Origin: Saccharibacillus soli
GTDB taxonomy: Bacteria; Bacillota; Bacilli; Paenibacillales; Paenibacillaceae
DNA: 64,000 nucleotides
Assembly (NCBI GenBank): GCA_002189105.1
Contig: NIOB01000010.1
Coordinates: 1 to 64,000 of the forward strand
Reading direction: 5' to 3'
Made by a program: the position numbers and the translations under genes. The notes beneath the pieces were generated by a model that saw only the letters and a list, made by a program, of their open reading frames with translations, did not search any database and was not told the DNA's origin. This document shows positions 34,565 through 42,658 of this stretch, piece after piece; within the stretch, counting starts at the first letter, position 1, and every line of letters starts with the position of its first letter.

Positions 34565-35683
34565 TTAGGACTCAATCACCTTCTGTTGAGCATGGACAAT
34601 CATCGTTTCGCCGTGGATCATCAGCTTGATGCAGTCGCGCGACGTGTGTGTACGCTGCCGCTCTGCTTCCAGGCGAGCCAGTGCTTCCTCCGCCGTGTCA
34701 TCAGAGAGCTTAAACGTCCCGTAGTGCATCGGAATCATGATCTCGGCTCCAACATCCCGGAACGCCTGAAGCGCCTGCTCCGGATTCATATGCTGCGGAC
34801 CCATGAACCATTCGGGTTCATACGCACCGATGGGCATCATGGTAATATGCACGCGGAAGCGATCGCCAATCTCGCGGAATCCGGCAAAATAACCGCTGTC
34901 TCCCGCAAAATATACGGTAGGCGGAAGAGGATGACCATCCGCGGTCATGTTCGCATTTTGCGTATCCGACCAACGGCCGCATGAACCAGGCTCCTCGTTC
35001 TCTTCAGACAAACCCTGCTGAACATCCGGACGCTCTTGTTCTTCATTCGTCAGTCCCAATGCACTCACAACCGTTCCCGGAATCGCTTTGACTGCCGCCG
35101 CTGGCTCCAGGACAAATCCGCCCCAATGCGACGTGTTAGCGTCAAACAGTGTTCGCCGCGTCCAATGCTGGGTGGGCACAAAGGTAATCCGTACCCCTTG
35201 AATTACCACCTCTTCCCACCATGCCAGCTCGATGCAGTGTTCAATCTGCTTACGCGCCAGCTTTTTCTTAAGACCCACAGGCACGATCAGCTGCGTCTTG
35301 GGATTGAGCAGTCTGCGAATCGAGGCGATGTGCATATGGTCATAGTGCGAATGAGAGATGAGAATCAGATCAATCGGCGGGACTTTTTCGATGGGAATCC
35401 CGGGTTCGCTGAGGCGTTTGCCGATCCCCATTCGTTTCGCCCAGATAGGGTCCGTCAGGATATTAAGCCCCGCATACTGAATCAGAAACGTGGAATGACC
35501 GACCCAGGTAAGAGTTACGTCCTCCCGGTTATCCGTCAAATAATCCAGCTTGGGTGGTTGATTGGGAATGATATACGAATAATCGCGTTTTTTGCGTCTA
35601 CGATGCAGATGTCGATCGCGGTGTTCTCTTAATGTTTTTCCCATTGGTAAGTTGTTGGCGTTGATGTATCTAACCTTAGGCAT
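34565..35683 (-). CDS. MBL-fold hydrolase (NAPE-PLD/UlaG-like)
   Basis: A 372-residue protein starting MPKVRYINANNLPMGKTLRE behind AAGGAGGAAC. The metallo-beta-lactamase set is visible: VGHSTFLIQYAGLNILTDPIW, ISHSHYDHMHI, then FVPTQHWTRRTL, YFAGDSGYF, and MIPMHYGTF. This combination fits N-acyl-phosphatidylethanolamine phospholipase D-like enzymes and related bacterial lactonases. A Glu-rich insert at about 195-230 is unusual. The substrate is unknown. Confidence 0.82.
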   Translation of the reverse strand: MPKVRYINANNLPMGKTLREHRDRHLHRRRKKRDYSYIIPNQPPKLDYLTDNREDVTLTWVGHSTFLIQYAGLNILTDPIWAKRMGIGKRLSEPGIPIEKVPPIDLILISHSHYDHMHIASIRRLLNPKTQLIVPVGLKKKLARKQIEHCIELAWWEEVVIQGVRITFVPTQHWTRRTLFDANTSHWGGFVLEPAAAVKAIPGTVVSALGLTNEEQERPDVQQGLSEENEEPGSCGRWSDTQNANMTADGHPLPPTVYFAGDSGYFAGFREIGDRFRVHITMMPIGAYEPEWFMGPQHMNPEQALQAFRDVGAEIMIPMHYGTFKLSDDTAEEALARLEAERQRTHTSRDCIKLMIHGETMIVHAQQKVIES

Positions 35684-36024
35684 ATCCGTTCCTCCTTCTG
35701 AAGAATGCCTCTCTACCCATTACCCTCTCTTTACTTATATCGACTAGGTTAGCCCGATTTTTTTGCTCCGCTTCGCTCACGCTGTTAGGCCGATCCAATT
35801 TAAGGAAGGTTGGATCGACTTCTTTTACGCCAATCCACATTAGAGTAAGGTTGCGCTCACCGAAAACGTACTTAAACCGTGTACATTTCCGATGAACGCA
35901 AGCCTCTGATTAGATTGGATTGACTTCTCGCCCGTCCATCCAATTGTTAAATTGGATGGGCTTCTATTGTGACATTTATAATTGAGGCGTGTAAAATATA
36001 GAGAAGAAGGAGGTTGGACTACTC
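35684..36024. other. Intergenic region with repeats
   Basis: The 341 bp hold the third copy of the structured repeat and two flanking inverted repeats (GATCCAA...TTGGATC at 35792-35817 and CCATCCAA...TTGGATGG at 35936-35959). AGAAGGAGG and the ATG of the downstream gene follow. I see no gene. Confidence 0.7.
35831..35922. repeat. Structured repeat, copy C
   Basis: A 92-bp unit related to copies A and B. The common core is AAGGTTGCGCTC, CCGAAAAC, CTTAAACCGTG and a partner AAGCCT. The outer arms here are CAATCCA/TGGATTG and the inner arms also differ from copy B, although both are still complementary. This pattern suggests that base pairing is what is conserved. Confidence 0.75.
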
Positions 36025-37173
36025 ATGAAAATCAAATTGATCGAACCTACTCCCAGCCCGAACACGATGAAACTTCATCTGGACGAGACGCTGGAAGCCG
36101 GGATTCGCAAGACATACACGCTTGATAATGAACGTTCCGCACCGCCAGTGGTAGCCAAGCTGCTGCATATTGAAGGCGTCAAAAGCGTCTTCCATACGAC
36201 CGACTTCATGGCGATTGATCGCAAGCCGGGCGCGGATTGGCCGGCTATTCTCTCCGAAGTTCAGGAGATTTTCGGCAGCCGCTCTGACCAGCCAATCGCT
36301 GCCGACATCGAAGATGCAGCCGGTCACTTTGGTGAAGCACAGGTCTTCGTGCAATTCTTCCGGGGCATCCCCATGCAGATTCGCGTCAAGTCCGGAATGG
36401 AGGAAGAACGAATCGGATTGGCCAAACGTTTTGTCGATGCCGTGACGGAAGTGGCAAGCGCCACGCTGATTAAAGAACGGAAGCTGACCGATTATGGCGT
36501 GCGTTACGGCGATCTCCCGGATATTGCCCGCGAAGTGGAGCAGGAGCTGGAAGCGGCCTTTCCACCGGAGCGTCTGGAACGCGTGGTGAAGCAGGCAATT
36601 GCTCACGGCGCCAGAAATGAAGAGTTTGTCGAGGAGCGCCGCGAATGGTCGCAGGCCGAGATCGAAGAAGGTCTGGCAAGCGACGATTGGCGCCGTCGTT
36701 ATTCTGCGCTTGAAGCAATGGAAGCCAGCGCAGAGAACCTGCCGCTGATCGAACGGGCACTGGGCGATGACAAGATGCAGATCCGCCGCCTCGCGGTCGT
36801 CTATCTGGGCGATCTCAAGACGCCGGAAGCGATGCAGCTGCTGTTCCGTGCGATGAAGGACGGCTCACCCGCCGTACGCCGCACCGCAGGGGATACGTTA
36901 TCCGATATTGGCGATCCTGCCGGTACGCCTTCCATGCTGGAAGCGTTAAAAGACTCCAGCAAGATTGTACGCTGGCGGGCAGCCCGCTTCCTGTACGAGG
37001 TGGGAACCGATGAAGCACGGGATGCGCTGGAGGAAGCTTCCAATGATCCCGAGTTTGAAGTTGGCCTTCAGGCACGCATGGCTCTGGAACGTATCGATTC
37101 TGGCGAAGAAGCCGCCGGTACGATCTGGCAGCAGATGGCCAAGAGCCGCCGCAAACCGGAAGAATCGGCTTAA
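36025..37173 (+). CDS. Conserved virulence factor C-like protein (YpgR/CvfC)
   Basis: A 382-residue protein. The N-terminal 90 residues form a Nfu/NifU-N scaffold-like domain (MKIKLIEPTPSPNTMKLHLDE, GVKSVFHTTDFMAIDRKPG). The rest consists of helical HEAT repeats (RRLAVVYLGDLKTPEAMQLL, VRRTAGDTLSDIGDPAGTPS, IVRWRAARFLYEVGTDEARD). This architecture is that of YpgR in Bacillus and CvfC in Staphylococcus aureus. The CvfC function remains poorly defined, with a link to virulence-gene expression. GGAGG lies eleven bases before the ATG. Confidence 0.82.
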   Translation: MKIKLIEPTPSPNTMKLHLDETLEAGIRKTYTLDNERSAPPVVAKLLHIEGVKSVFHTTDFMAIDRKPGADWPAILSEVQEIFGSRSDQPIAADIEDAAGHFGEAQVFVQFFRGIPMQIRVKSGMEEERIGLAKRFVDAVTEVASATLIKERKLTDYGVRYGDLPDIAREVEQELEAAFPPERLERVVKQAIAHGARNEEFVEERREWSQAEIEEGLASDDWRRRYSALEAMEASAENLPLIERALGDDKMQIRRLAVVYLGDLKTPEAMQLLFRAMKDGSPAVRRTAGDTLSDIGDPAGTPSMLEALKDSSKIVRWRAARFLYEVGTDEARDALEEASNDPEFEVGLQARMALERIDSGEEAAGTIWQQMAKSRRKPEESA

Positions 37174-37293
37174 AGCGTAGGAGAGGCTGCACCCACAGCT
37201 TCTCCGAAAGGCTTTTCCAATCGTTTCTATAAACGATTGTGCGAAATAGGGTTGCCTGTACCGCAGCAATCCCTTATACTGTGTAAGTTATTC

Positions 37294-37319
37294 GCCCTGC
37301 GAATGTCGGGGCTTTTTTT
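37294..37319 (+). terminator. Terminator after the CvfC-like gene
   Basis: GCCC...GGGGC hairpin followed by seven T residues, about 120 bp after the stop. A TTGCCT-17-TATACT pair (37252-37280) directly upstream looks like a promoter, but this terminator would stop it. Confidence 0.7.
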
Positions 37320-37386
37320 ATTGATCTGTCTTAACGGTTGGTTCCAACTGAATAGTTATTCCCTCATCGCAATCCGTTTTGATCGG

Positions 37387-37572
37387 GTGATGAGGTAGAG
37401 GTTGCGGTGGCGATGAGTACACCGGCGTAGACGCGCAGAGCGTTGATGATGCCGGGTGAAAAGGCGCACCCGCCGAAGTACGAACTTCTTCTGCGGAAGT
37501 TTGTGCTGGGGCCGTCTCCGACAAGGAACGGAACTGTCACCTGCCAGAAGGCAGGTGTTGAGCTATCTTCAC
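37387..37572 (+). promoter_or_regulatory. Lysine riboswitch (L box)
   Basis: The leader shows the conserved L-box blocks in order: GTGATGAGGTAGAGGTTGC, GATGAGTA, GGGTGAAAAGGCGCACCCGC followed by CGAAGT, then TGCTGGGGCCGTC, GAACTGTCACC, and GAGCTATCTTCAC. The last block can pair with the first as P1. A terminator follows at 37608-37635, so lysine binding should stop transcription of the permease gene. Confidence 0.88.
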
Positions 37573-37607
37573 AAGACGAAGCGTGAGCGCGATGCGGAAT
37601 TCCCCCT

Positions 37608-37635
37608 AGCCGGTGGACCCGCTCCCCGGCTTTTT
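37608..37635 (+). terminator. Riboswitch-controlled terminator
   Basis: AGCCGG (37608-37613) pairs with CCGGCT (37626-37631), followed by TTTTG. It lies 36 bp after the aptamer and 55 bp before the permease ATG. Confidence 0.7.
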
Positions 37636-37690
37636 GCGTACGCATCTTCGCTTCTTCTTGTGGACAACCCATATACACGAGGAGAGTTGA

Positions 37691-39154
37691 ATGTACATGA
37701 GCACCCCAGAGGAACGAATACAACCAGAAAAATCCGGACTCAAAAAAGGTCTTCAGGCTCGCCATATGACCATGATCGCCCTTGGCGGTGCAATTGGCAC
37801 CGGTCTGTTCCTGGCCAGCGGCGGCGCGATCGCCGATGCCGGTCCAGGCGGCGCGCTGCTTGCCTATGCCGCAGTAGGCATCATGGTTTACTTCCTGATG
37901 ACCAGCCTTGGCGAGCTGGCCACCTACTCACCGGAACCCGGCTCTTTCAGCGCCTACGCCGGACGTTACGTCGATCCCGCCTTCGGCTTCGCCATGGGCT
38001 GGAACTACTGGTACAACTGGGCCGTCACCATCGCAGCCGAACTGGCTGCCGCGACGCTCATCATCAAATATTGGTTCCCAGGCAGCTCATCGTTCCTGTG
38101 GAGCCTGCTGTTCCTGGGCGTGTTATTCCTGCTAAACGCCTTGTCCGTTCGGGCTTACGGCGAAGCGGAATATTGGTTCGCTCTGATTAAGATCGTGACC
38201 GTCCTGATCTTCCTGGTTGTAGGTGTAGCCATGATCTTTGGTGTAATGGGCGGCAAAGCCGTCGGATTCACCAACTTCACCGTAGGAGCGGCACCTTTTA
38301 ACGGCGGATTCTTCGCCTTCCTCGGCGTCTTCATGGCGGCCGGCTTCTCCTTCCAGGGAACGGAATTGATCGGTGTAGCCGCTGGTGAGAGCGAAGACCC
38401 TCGCCGCAACGTACCGCGTGCCATTCGCCAGGTCTTCTGGCGGATTCTGATCTTCTATATCCTGGCGATCTTCGTGATCGGCCTGTTGATCCCTTATACC
38501 GATCCCAACCTGCTGAATGGCGGTCTGGATCAGATTGGCGTCAGTCCATTTACGCTGGTCTTTGAACGTGCCGGATTCGCTTTTGCAGCAGCCGTTATGA
38601 ACGCGATCATCCTGACTTCCGTGTTGTCCGCCGGCAACTCGGGCATGTATGCCTCCACCCGGATGCTGTATGCCCTGGCACTGGAAGGCAAGGCACCCAA
38701 GTTCCTGACCAAACTGACGCGCGGCGGCGTGCCGATCTACGCACTGATCGTCACGACAGCGATTGGGATGCTGGCGTTCCTGGCTTCGTTCTTTGGTGAT
38801 GGCGTCGTCTACACCTGGCTGCTGAACGCTTCCGGAATGTGCGGATTCATTACCTGGGTCGGAATCGCAGTCAGTCATTATCGCTTCCGCCGTGCTTTTA
38901 TGAAGCAGGGTCGAAGTCTGGATGAACTGCCTTACCGCGCACGTTGGTTCCCGTTCGGCCCGCTGTTCGCCTTCGCGCTCTGTCTGGTCGTCATCATTGG
39001 TCAGAGCCTGTCCGCGATCGAGAATGGCAATGTCGATTGGCTGACCATCGCCGCCACTTACCTGAGCGTTCCGCTGTTCCTCATCCTCTGGTTTGGATAC
39101 AAGTGGGTGAAGAGAACCAAAGTCGTTCCGCTGGACGAATGCGATCTGAGCTAA
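37691..39154 (+). CDS. lysP: Amino acid permease, probably lysine-specific (LysP-like)
   Basis: A 487-residue APC-superfamily transporter with about twelve membrane helices. It has the amino-acid permease signature near the N-terminus (LQARHMTMIALGGAIGTGLF, then GELATYSPEPGSFSAYAGRYVDPAFGFAMGWNYWYNWA) typical of the AAT family, which includes LysP. GAGGAG lies six bases before the ATG. The lysine riboswitch in its leader argues strongly that the substrate is lysine. Residues such as the G-I-G-T-G-L loop are intact. Confidence 0.9.
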   Translation: MYMSTPEERIQPEKSGLKKGLQARHMTMIALGGAIGTGLFLASGGAIADAGPGGALLAYAAVGIMVYFLMTSLGELATYSPEPGSFSAYAGRYVDPAFGFAMGWNYWYNWAVTIAAELAAATLIIKYWFPGSSSFLWSLLFLGVLFLLNALSVRAYGEAEYWFALIKIVTVLIFLVVGVAMIFGVMGGKAVGFTNFTVGAAPFNGGFFAFLGVFMAAGFSFQGTELIGVAAGESEDPRRNVPRAIRQVFWRILIFYILAIFVIGLLIPYTDPNLLNGGLDQIGVSPFTLVFERAGFAFAAAVMNAIILTSVLSAGNSGMYASTRMLYALALEGKAPKFLTKLTRGGVPIYALIVTTAIGMLAFLASFFGDGVVYTWLLNASGMCGFITWVGIAVSHYRFRRAFMKQGRSLDELPYRARWFPFGPLFAFALCLVVIIGQSLSAIENGNVDWLTIAATYLSVPLFLILWFGYKWVKRTKVVPLDECDLS

Positions 39155-39170
39155 TTTATCATTTAGCCAC

Positions 39171-39211
39171 AAAAAAAACAGGGCCTGCTCTTGCAGCAGC
39201 CCTGTTTTTTT
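39171..39211. terminator. Bidirectional terminator after the permease
   Basis: AACAGGGC-TGCT-CTTGC-AGCA-GCCCTGTT hairpin with A residues on the left and T residues on the right, serving the convergent genes lysP and the transglutaminase gene. Confidence 0.9.
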
Positions 39212-39271
39212 ATTGGTTTTGCGCCTATTTTTAAGCAGCCCTCGCTAAGGACCCTATCCGTCTCCGTCCCA

Positions 39272-40387
39272 TCATTTCCAATAGAGCGTGACCTTCCACT
39301 TGTTGCTCCCGCTCAACGCCTGGCTGGTGTAGCCGGTTGGCGAAAGCCCATAATCATATAGACTCAGCAGATCCTGTTTGAGTTTGCTTTTGGTGCCTTT
39401 GTATTGGAACGTCAGGCGATCCTCGCCTTTCTGATCGGCAGCTTTCACGATGCGGCGAAGCCCATCCGAGTTCGATACATAGCTGCCTGATCCGGATGAA
39501 TATCCAAGGGCAGTACGAAGTTCTTTTGCGCCTTTGACTCCGTTAGCCACCAACCCGTCGAGCGTCTGCGCGTAGGAGGTAATAGCCTGCGGATAATTGG
39601 CCGTTTTCCACGTATGATCCTGCCGAAGCTGTTGGTCGCTGACCAGATAGTAGGTCGTTACCCCATGATCGCCAAGATCCGGCACCGGATCATCCCATGT
39701 GGTGTCCAGCTGGTACCATTTCCCGTCCAGCTTGACCATGTTCCAGGCGTGCGCTTCACCTTTCACATAACCTTCTACGATGTTCGTCTCGAAACCGGCC
39801 TGCTTGAGCATGTCATAAGTCAGCAGCGCATATCCCTGACAGACCGTACTGCCTGTCTTCAGTCCTTCATAAGCCGTAAACTTCGACAGCGTTGTATCAT
39901 ATTTAAGTGTCCGCACCACCCAGTCATGAATCGCTTTGACCTTGAGGTGATCGTTCATGCCTGGTTTGGTGATCTTGCGAAGGGCAGCCGATACTTGTTT
40001 ATGCACATAAGCACTCTGCGCCGCCGTCTCCCGGTACGTCAGATTCAACTCTGCCGAAGAAGAAGTTCCTCGTCCTGCAAGCGAATAGGCGTAGCCTTTC
40101 ATGATGTAATGCGTATATGGATCTTGATCGATCGCTGCCTCCAGCGCCGTTTCAATGGCTTTCTTAAGCTCGTTCACGCTGCCGGAATAGGTCAATTTCA
40201 CGGAACTTTTCCGCGCTGACAGCGCTTGATAGATCTGGCTTTGCAGATGCTTTTGTGAAGTGGAGACCGAAGCCGCATCGACAGTCGGTGTCTGTGAAAA
40301 AGGCTGAACGCCCCCCAACATTCCCCCCGTCATAAGTACGAGCGCCGCGCTCACTTTCATCAGTTGTGTGTGAATCGTTGTCTTCAT
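39272..40387 (-). CDS. Secreted transglutaminase-like protein
   Basis: A 371-residue protein with an N-terminal signal peptide (MKVSAALVLMTGGMLGGVQ within the first 35 residues). The transglutaminase-like core shows the Cys in GSTVCQGYALLTYD, the His in GEAHAWNMVKLDG and the Asp in QLDTTWDDPVPDLG. An N-terminal helical domain and a C-terminal part of about 100 residues (LKQDLLSLYDYGLSPTG) flank it. It is likely an extracytoplasmic protease or cross-linking enzyme of the cell envelope. The binding site AAGGAGG is 12 bases from the first ATG, so the exact start is a little uncertain. Confidence 0.82.
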   Translation of the reverse strand: MKTTIHTQLMKVSAALVLMTGGMLGGVQPFSQTPTVDAASVSTSQKHLQSQIYQALSARKSSVKLTYSGSVNELKKAIETALEAAIDQDPYTHYIMKGYAYSLAGRGTSSSAELNLTYRETAAQSAYVHKQVSAALRKITKPGMNDHLKVKAIHDWVVRTLKYDTTLSKFTAYEGLKTGSTVCQGYALLTYDMLKQAGFETNIVEGYVKGEAHAWNMVKLDGKWYQLDTTWDDPVPDLGDHGVTTYYLVSDQQLRQDHTWKTANYPQAITSYAQTLDGLVANGVKGAKELRTALGYSSGSGSYVSNSDGLRRIVKAADQKGEDRLTFQYKGTKSKLKQDLLSLYDYGLSPTGYTSQALSGSNKWKVTLYWK

Positions 40388-40639
40388 GTGCCTGCATGCC
40401 CTCCTTATGGACGAAAGTTTCTTCTATTATATCGGCAATCGCGCTACAAGCTGTAATGGATTGGAAAAACGATGTACGCTCTTTGTTAAAAAAACGTATG
40501 CAGGCGACCAATAGTTGCGTGTGTATGAGGCTTTTCATGGGTAAGCACGGCAAAAAGCCGTTCTTCCCGATTCCGGTAAGAACAGCTTTTTTGCATCGAA
40601 TTTACTTGGGCTTCAAGCGAAAACCATATCCAGGCCGCA

Positions 40640-42136
40640 CTAGCCTCGGAAAGCTGCCAATTTACGGTTCAGCTCCGCGGTCTGTGTATACACCTCTTGA
40701 TATACATCAAACAGCTGGTTGTAGGTCTGAGCACGCTGCGCGTCCGGGGTATACGTCTTCGCTTCGCGGATAAATTCGCGTGCGCAGTCCTGTAGACTCT
40801 CGAACCAGCCGCTGCCATAGGCAGCCAGCATCGCAGCGCCCATAGCCGGGCCTTGTTCGCTCTCCAGCTTGATGACATCGGCTCCAAATACATCAGCCTG
40901 CATTTGCAGCCATTCCTTATTTTTGGCACCGCCGCCAATCGAAACGACCCGATCGACCGTCTTGCCAGCGGCACGCAGAATATCAATCGACTCGCGCAGC
41001 GAGAACGTAATACCTTCCATGACCGCACGGGCAAAATGCGGCAGCTTATGTCCGGCATCAATGCCGATAAAGCTGCCTCGAATGTCGGAATCCGGATGCG
41101 GCGTACGTTCGCCCACGATGTAAGGAGTGAACAACAGCCCGTTCGCTCCCGGCGCTACTTCACCGATTCCCGCCAGCAGTTCTTCAAAGGACTGCTCTCC
41201 GCCGAAAGTCTCGCGGAACCACTGCATGCTGTAACCCGCTGCAAGGGTAACGCCCATAATATAGAAGGCATCTTTTTCACTGTGATTGAAGAAGTGGACT
41301 TTGCCTTCAAAGTCCAGGTCGCGGCGCGTCTCATAAGAGAGCACGACGCCCGATGTGCCAATACTGCACATCGTCTGGCCTTCGCTCAGAATCCCTGCGC
41401 CAATGGCGCCGCAGGCGTTGTCTGCGCCGCCTGCGTAGACGCGCGTCTTCTCGGTCAAGCCGGTGCGCTCCTGCATCTCCGGCAGCAAAGCTCCCGTATC
41501 GTCGAACGATTCGACGAGAGCCGGGAACAGCGACGGCTTGAGACCGAAGGCCTCGCCCATCTCTTCGCTCCACTTCTTGCCGCCCACATCCAGCAGCAGC
41601 GTGCCGGCTGCATCGGAATAATCCATCGCGGCATTACCGGTCAGCCGCAGGCGGACGTAGTCCTTGGGCAGCAGGAACAGCGAAGCCTGCTCCAGCACTT
41701 CCGGTTCGTGTTCCTGTACCCAGAGAATCTTGGGCAGGGTGAAACCTTCGAGCGCGCGGTTGCGTGCGATCTTGAGCAGCTTCTCGCCGAGCACCTGCTC
41801 AATCTTGCGGCACTGCGGCGTCGTGCGCGTATCATTCCAGAGGATCGCGCGGCGCAGCGCGCGTCCGTCTTCTCCGACCAGCACCAATCCGTGCATCTGG
41901 CCGGAGAAGCTGATGCCTTCGATCTCTTCCGGCTTCACGCCGGAAGCCGTTAGCAGTTTGTTCAGGGAGAGAATCGTCTTCTCGACCCAGTCTTCTGCGT
42001 CCTGTTCACTGTAGCCCGGCTTGGGCTGGTACAGCGGATAAGCTTCGGATTGCTCGCTGACAACCGTGCCGGATTTATCGACCAGCACGGATTTGACGGC
42101 GCTGGTGCCGAGGTCGATGCCGATTACGTAACTCAT
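40640..42136 (-). CDS. xylB: Xylulokinase
   Basis: A 498-residue FGGY-family kinase. GAGGAGGC with the ATG at 42136 gives MSYVIGIDLGTSAVKSVLVD, the phosphate 1 motif. SFSGQMHGLV is the xylulose-binding region. GGADNACGAIGAG and GGGAKNKEWLQMQADVFG are the conserved C-terminal ATP motifs. It phosphorylates D-xylulose to xylulose 5-phosphate. It follows xylA on the same strand after 520 bp, and the operon is controlled by xylR from the divergent gene. Confidence 0.95.
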   Translation of the reverse strand: MSYVIGIDLGTSAVKSVLVDKSGTVVSEQSEAYPLYQPKPGYSEQDAEDWVEKTILSLNKLLTASGVKPEEIEGISFSGQMHGLVLVGEDGRALRRAILWNDTRTTPQCRKIEQVLGEKLLKIARNRALEGFTLPKILWVQEHEPEVLEQASLFLLPKDYVRLRLTGNAAMDYSDAAGTLLLDVGGKKWSEEMGEAFGLKPSLFPALVESFDDTGALLPEMQERTGLTEKTRVYAGGADNACGAIGAGILSEGQTMCSIGTSGVVLSYETRRDLDFEGKVHFFNHSEKDAFYIMGVTLAAGYSMQWFRETFGGEQSFEELLAGIGEVAPGANGLLFTPYIVGERTPHPDSDIRGSFIGIDAGHKLPHFARAVMEGITFSLRESIDILRAAGKTVDRVVSIGGGAKNKEWLQMQADVFGADVIKLESEQGPAMGAAMLAAYGSGWFESLQDCAREFIREAKTYTPDAQRAQTYNQLFDVYQEVYTQTAELNRKLAAFRG

Positions 42137-42249
42137 GGTTTTGCCTCCTCGCGGATCTGAGCCGCGTGTATTGGGGAACATCATAAAAAGCCGAGTGCAA
42201 AGTCGGAATAAAGACGAAATCCGCGTAAAGCGAACATCGGAATAAACAA

Positions 42250-42292
42250 GAACGGCTTCCCTTCCCCGAAGGGAGCTTGCGGGAAGCCGTTC
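42250..42292 (-). repeat. Hairpin in the xylA-xylB gap
   Basis: GAACGGCTTCCC and GGGAAGCCGTTC form a 12-bp perfect stem with an internal CTTCCCCGAAGGG loop that can also pair. It may stabilise the xylA part of the message or attenuate xylB. Confidence 0.75.
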
Positions 42293-42375
42293 GATTGGAT
42301 CGCGGAGTGCGATTCTTGTGTATGTGTGTCAACCCTGACGCCCGGGCCTCCCCGGGTGCGGGGAGTTGGGGGATT

Positions 42376-42414
42376 CGCCCTCCGGCCGTTAAGGCGGAGG
42401 GCGTTTTTGTTTTA
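42376..42414 (+). terminator. Plus-strand terminator without an upstream gene
   Basis: CGCCCTCCG and CGGAGGGCG pair across CCGTTAAGG, followed by TTTTTGTTTT on the plus strand. On the minus strand no T-run follows. Confidence 0.65.
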
Positions 42415-42454
42415 GAAAGTTAGAGATTAGGACTAAGGCCGAGAGATTAGGATC

Positions 42455-42535
42455 TGAAGATCAATCTGAAGGTCAATCTGAAGGTCAAAAGATTAAAAGA
42501 CTAAAAGATTAAGTCAAAAGATTAAGTCAAAAGAT
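42455..42535. repeat. Low-complexity tandem repeat
   Basis: Variants of GAAGATCAATCTGAAGGTC and AAAGATTAAGTC are repeated several times in about 80 bp. It has no coding potential. Confidence 0.7.
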
Positions 42536-42621
42536 TTCGCTGCGCGGAACCGTGCTTCTTCCTTTGCGGAGGGGAAGAAGTACGAGTTCGGGAAGAGATT
42601 GTCGCTTGGCGCGGGCTCTGC

Positions 42622-42652
42622 AAATCACCTTGCCCATAGGGGTCGGTGATTT
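42622..42652. repeat. Hairpin after xylA
   Basis: AAATCACC (42622-42629) and GGTGATTT (42645-42652) form an 8-bp stem immediately downstream of the xylA stop. There is no T-run, so read-through to xylB is likely. Confidence 0.6.
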
Positions 42653-42658
42653 TCGATC

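Larger units (their letters stand above)
42137..42658. other. xylA-xylB intergenic region
   Basis: The 522 bp have no gene I can support. They hold hairpins (42250-42292, 42622-42652), a plus-strand terminator at 42376-42414, and a low-complexity stretch (about 42455-42535) with repeated AAGATTAAGTC and ATCTGAAGGTC units. The plus-strand terminator without a plus-strand gene raises the possibility of an antisense or small RNA. Confidence 0.5.

Noticed and set aside
40853-41953. Plus-strand open frame of 366 codons
   Set aside because: It is antisense to xylB.
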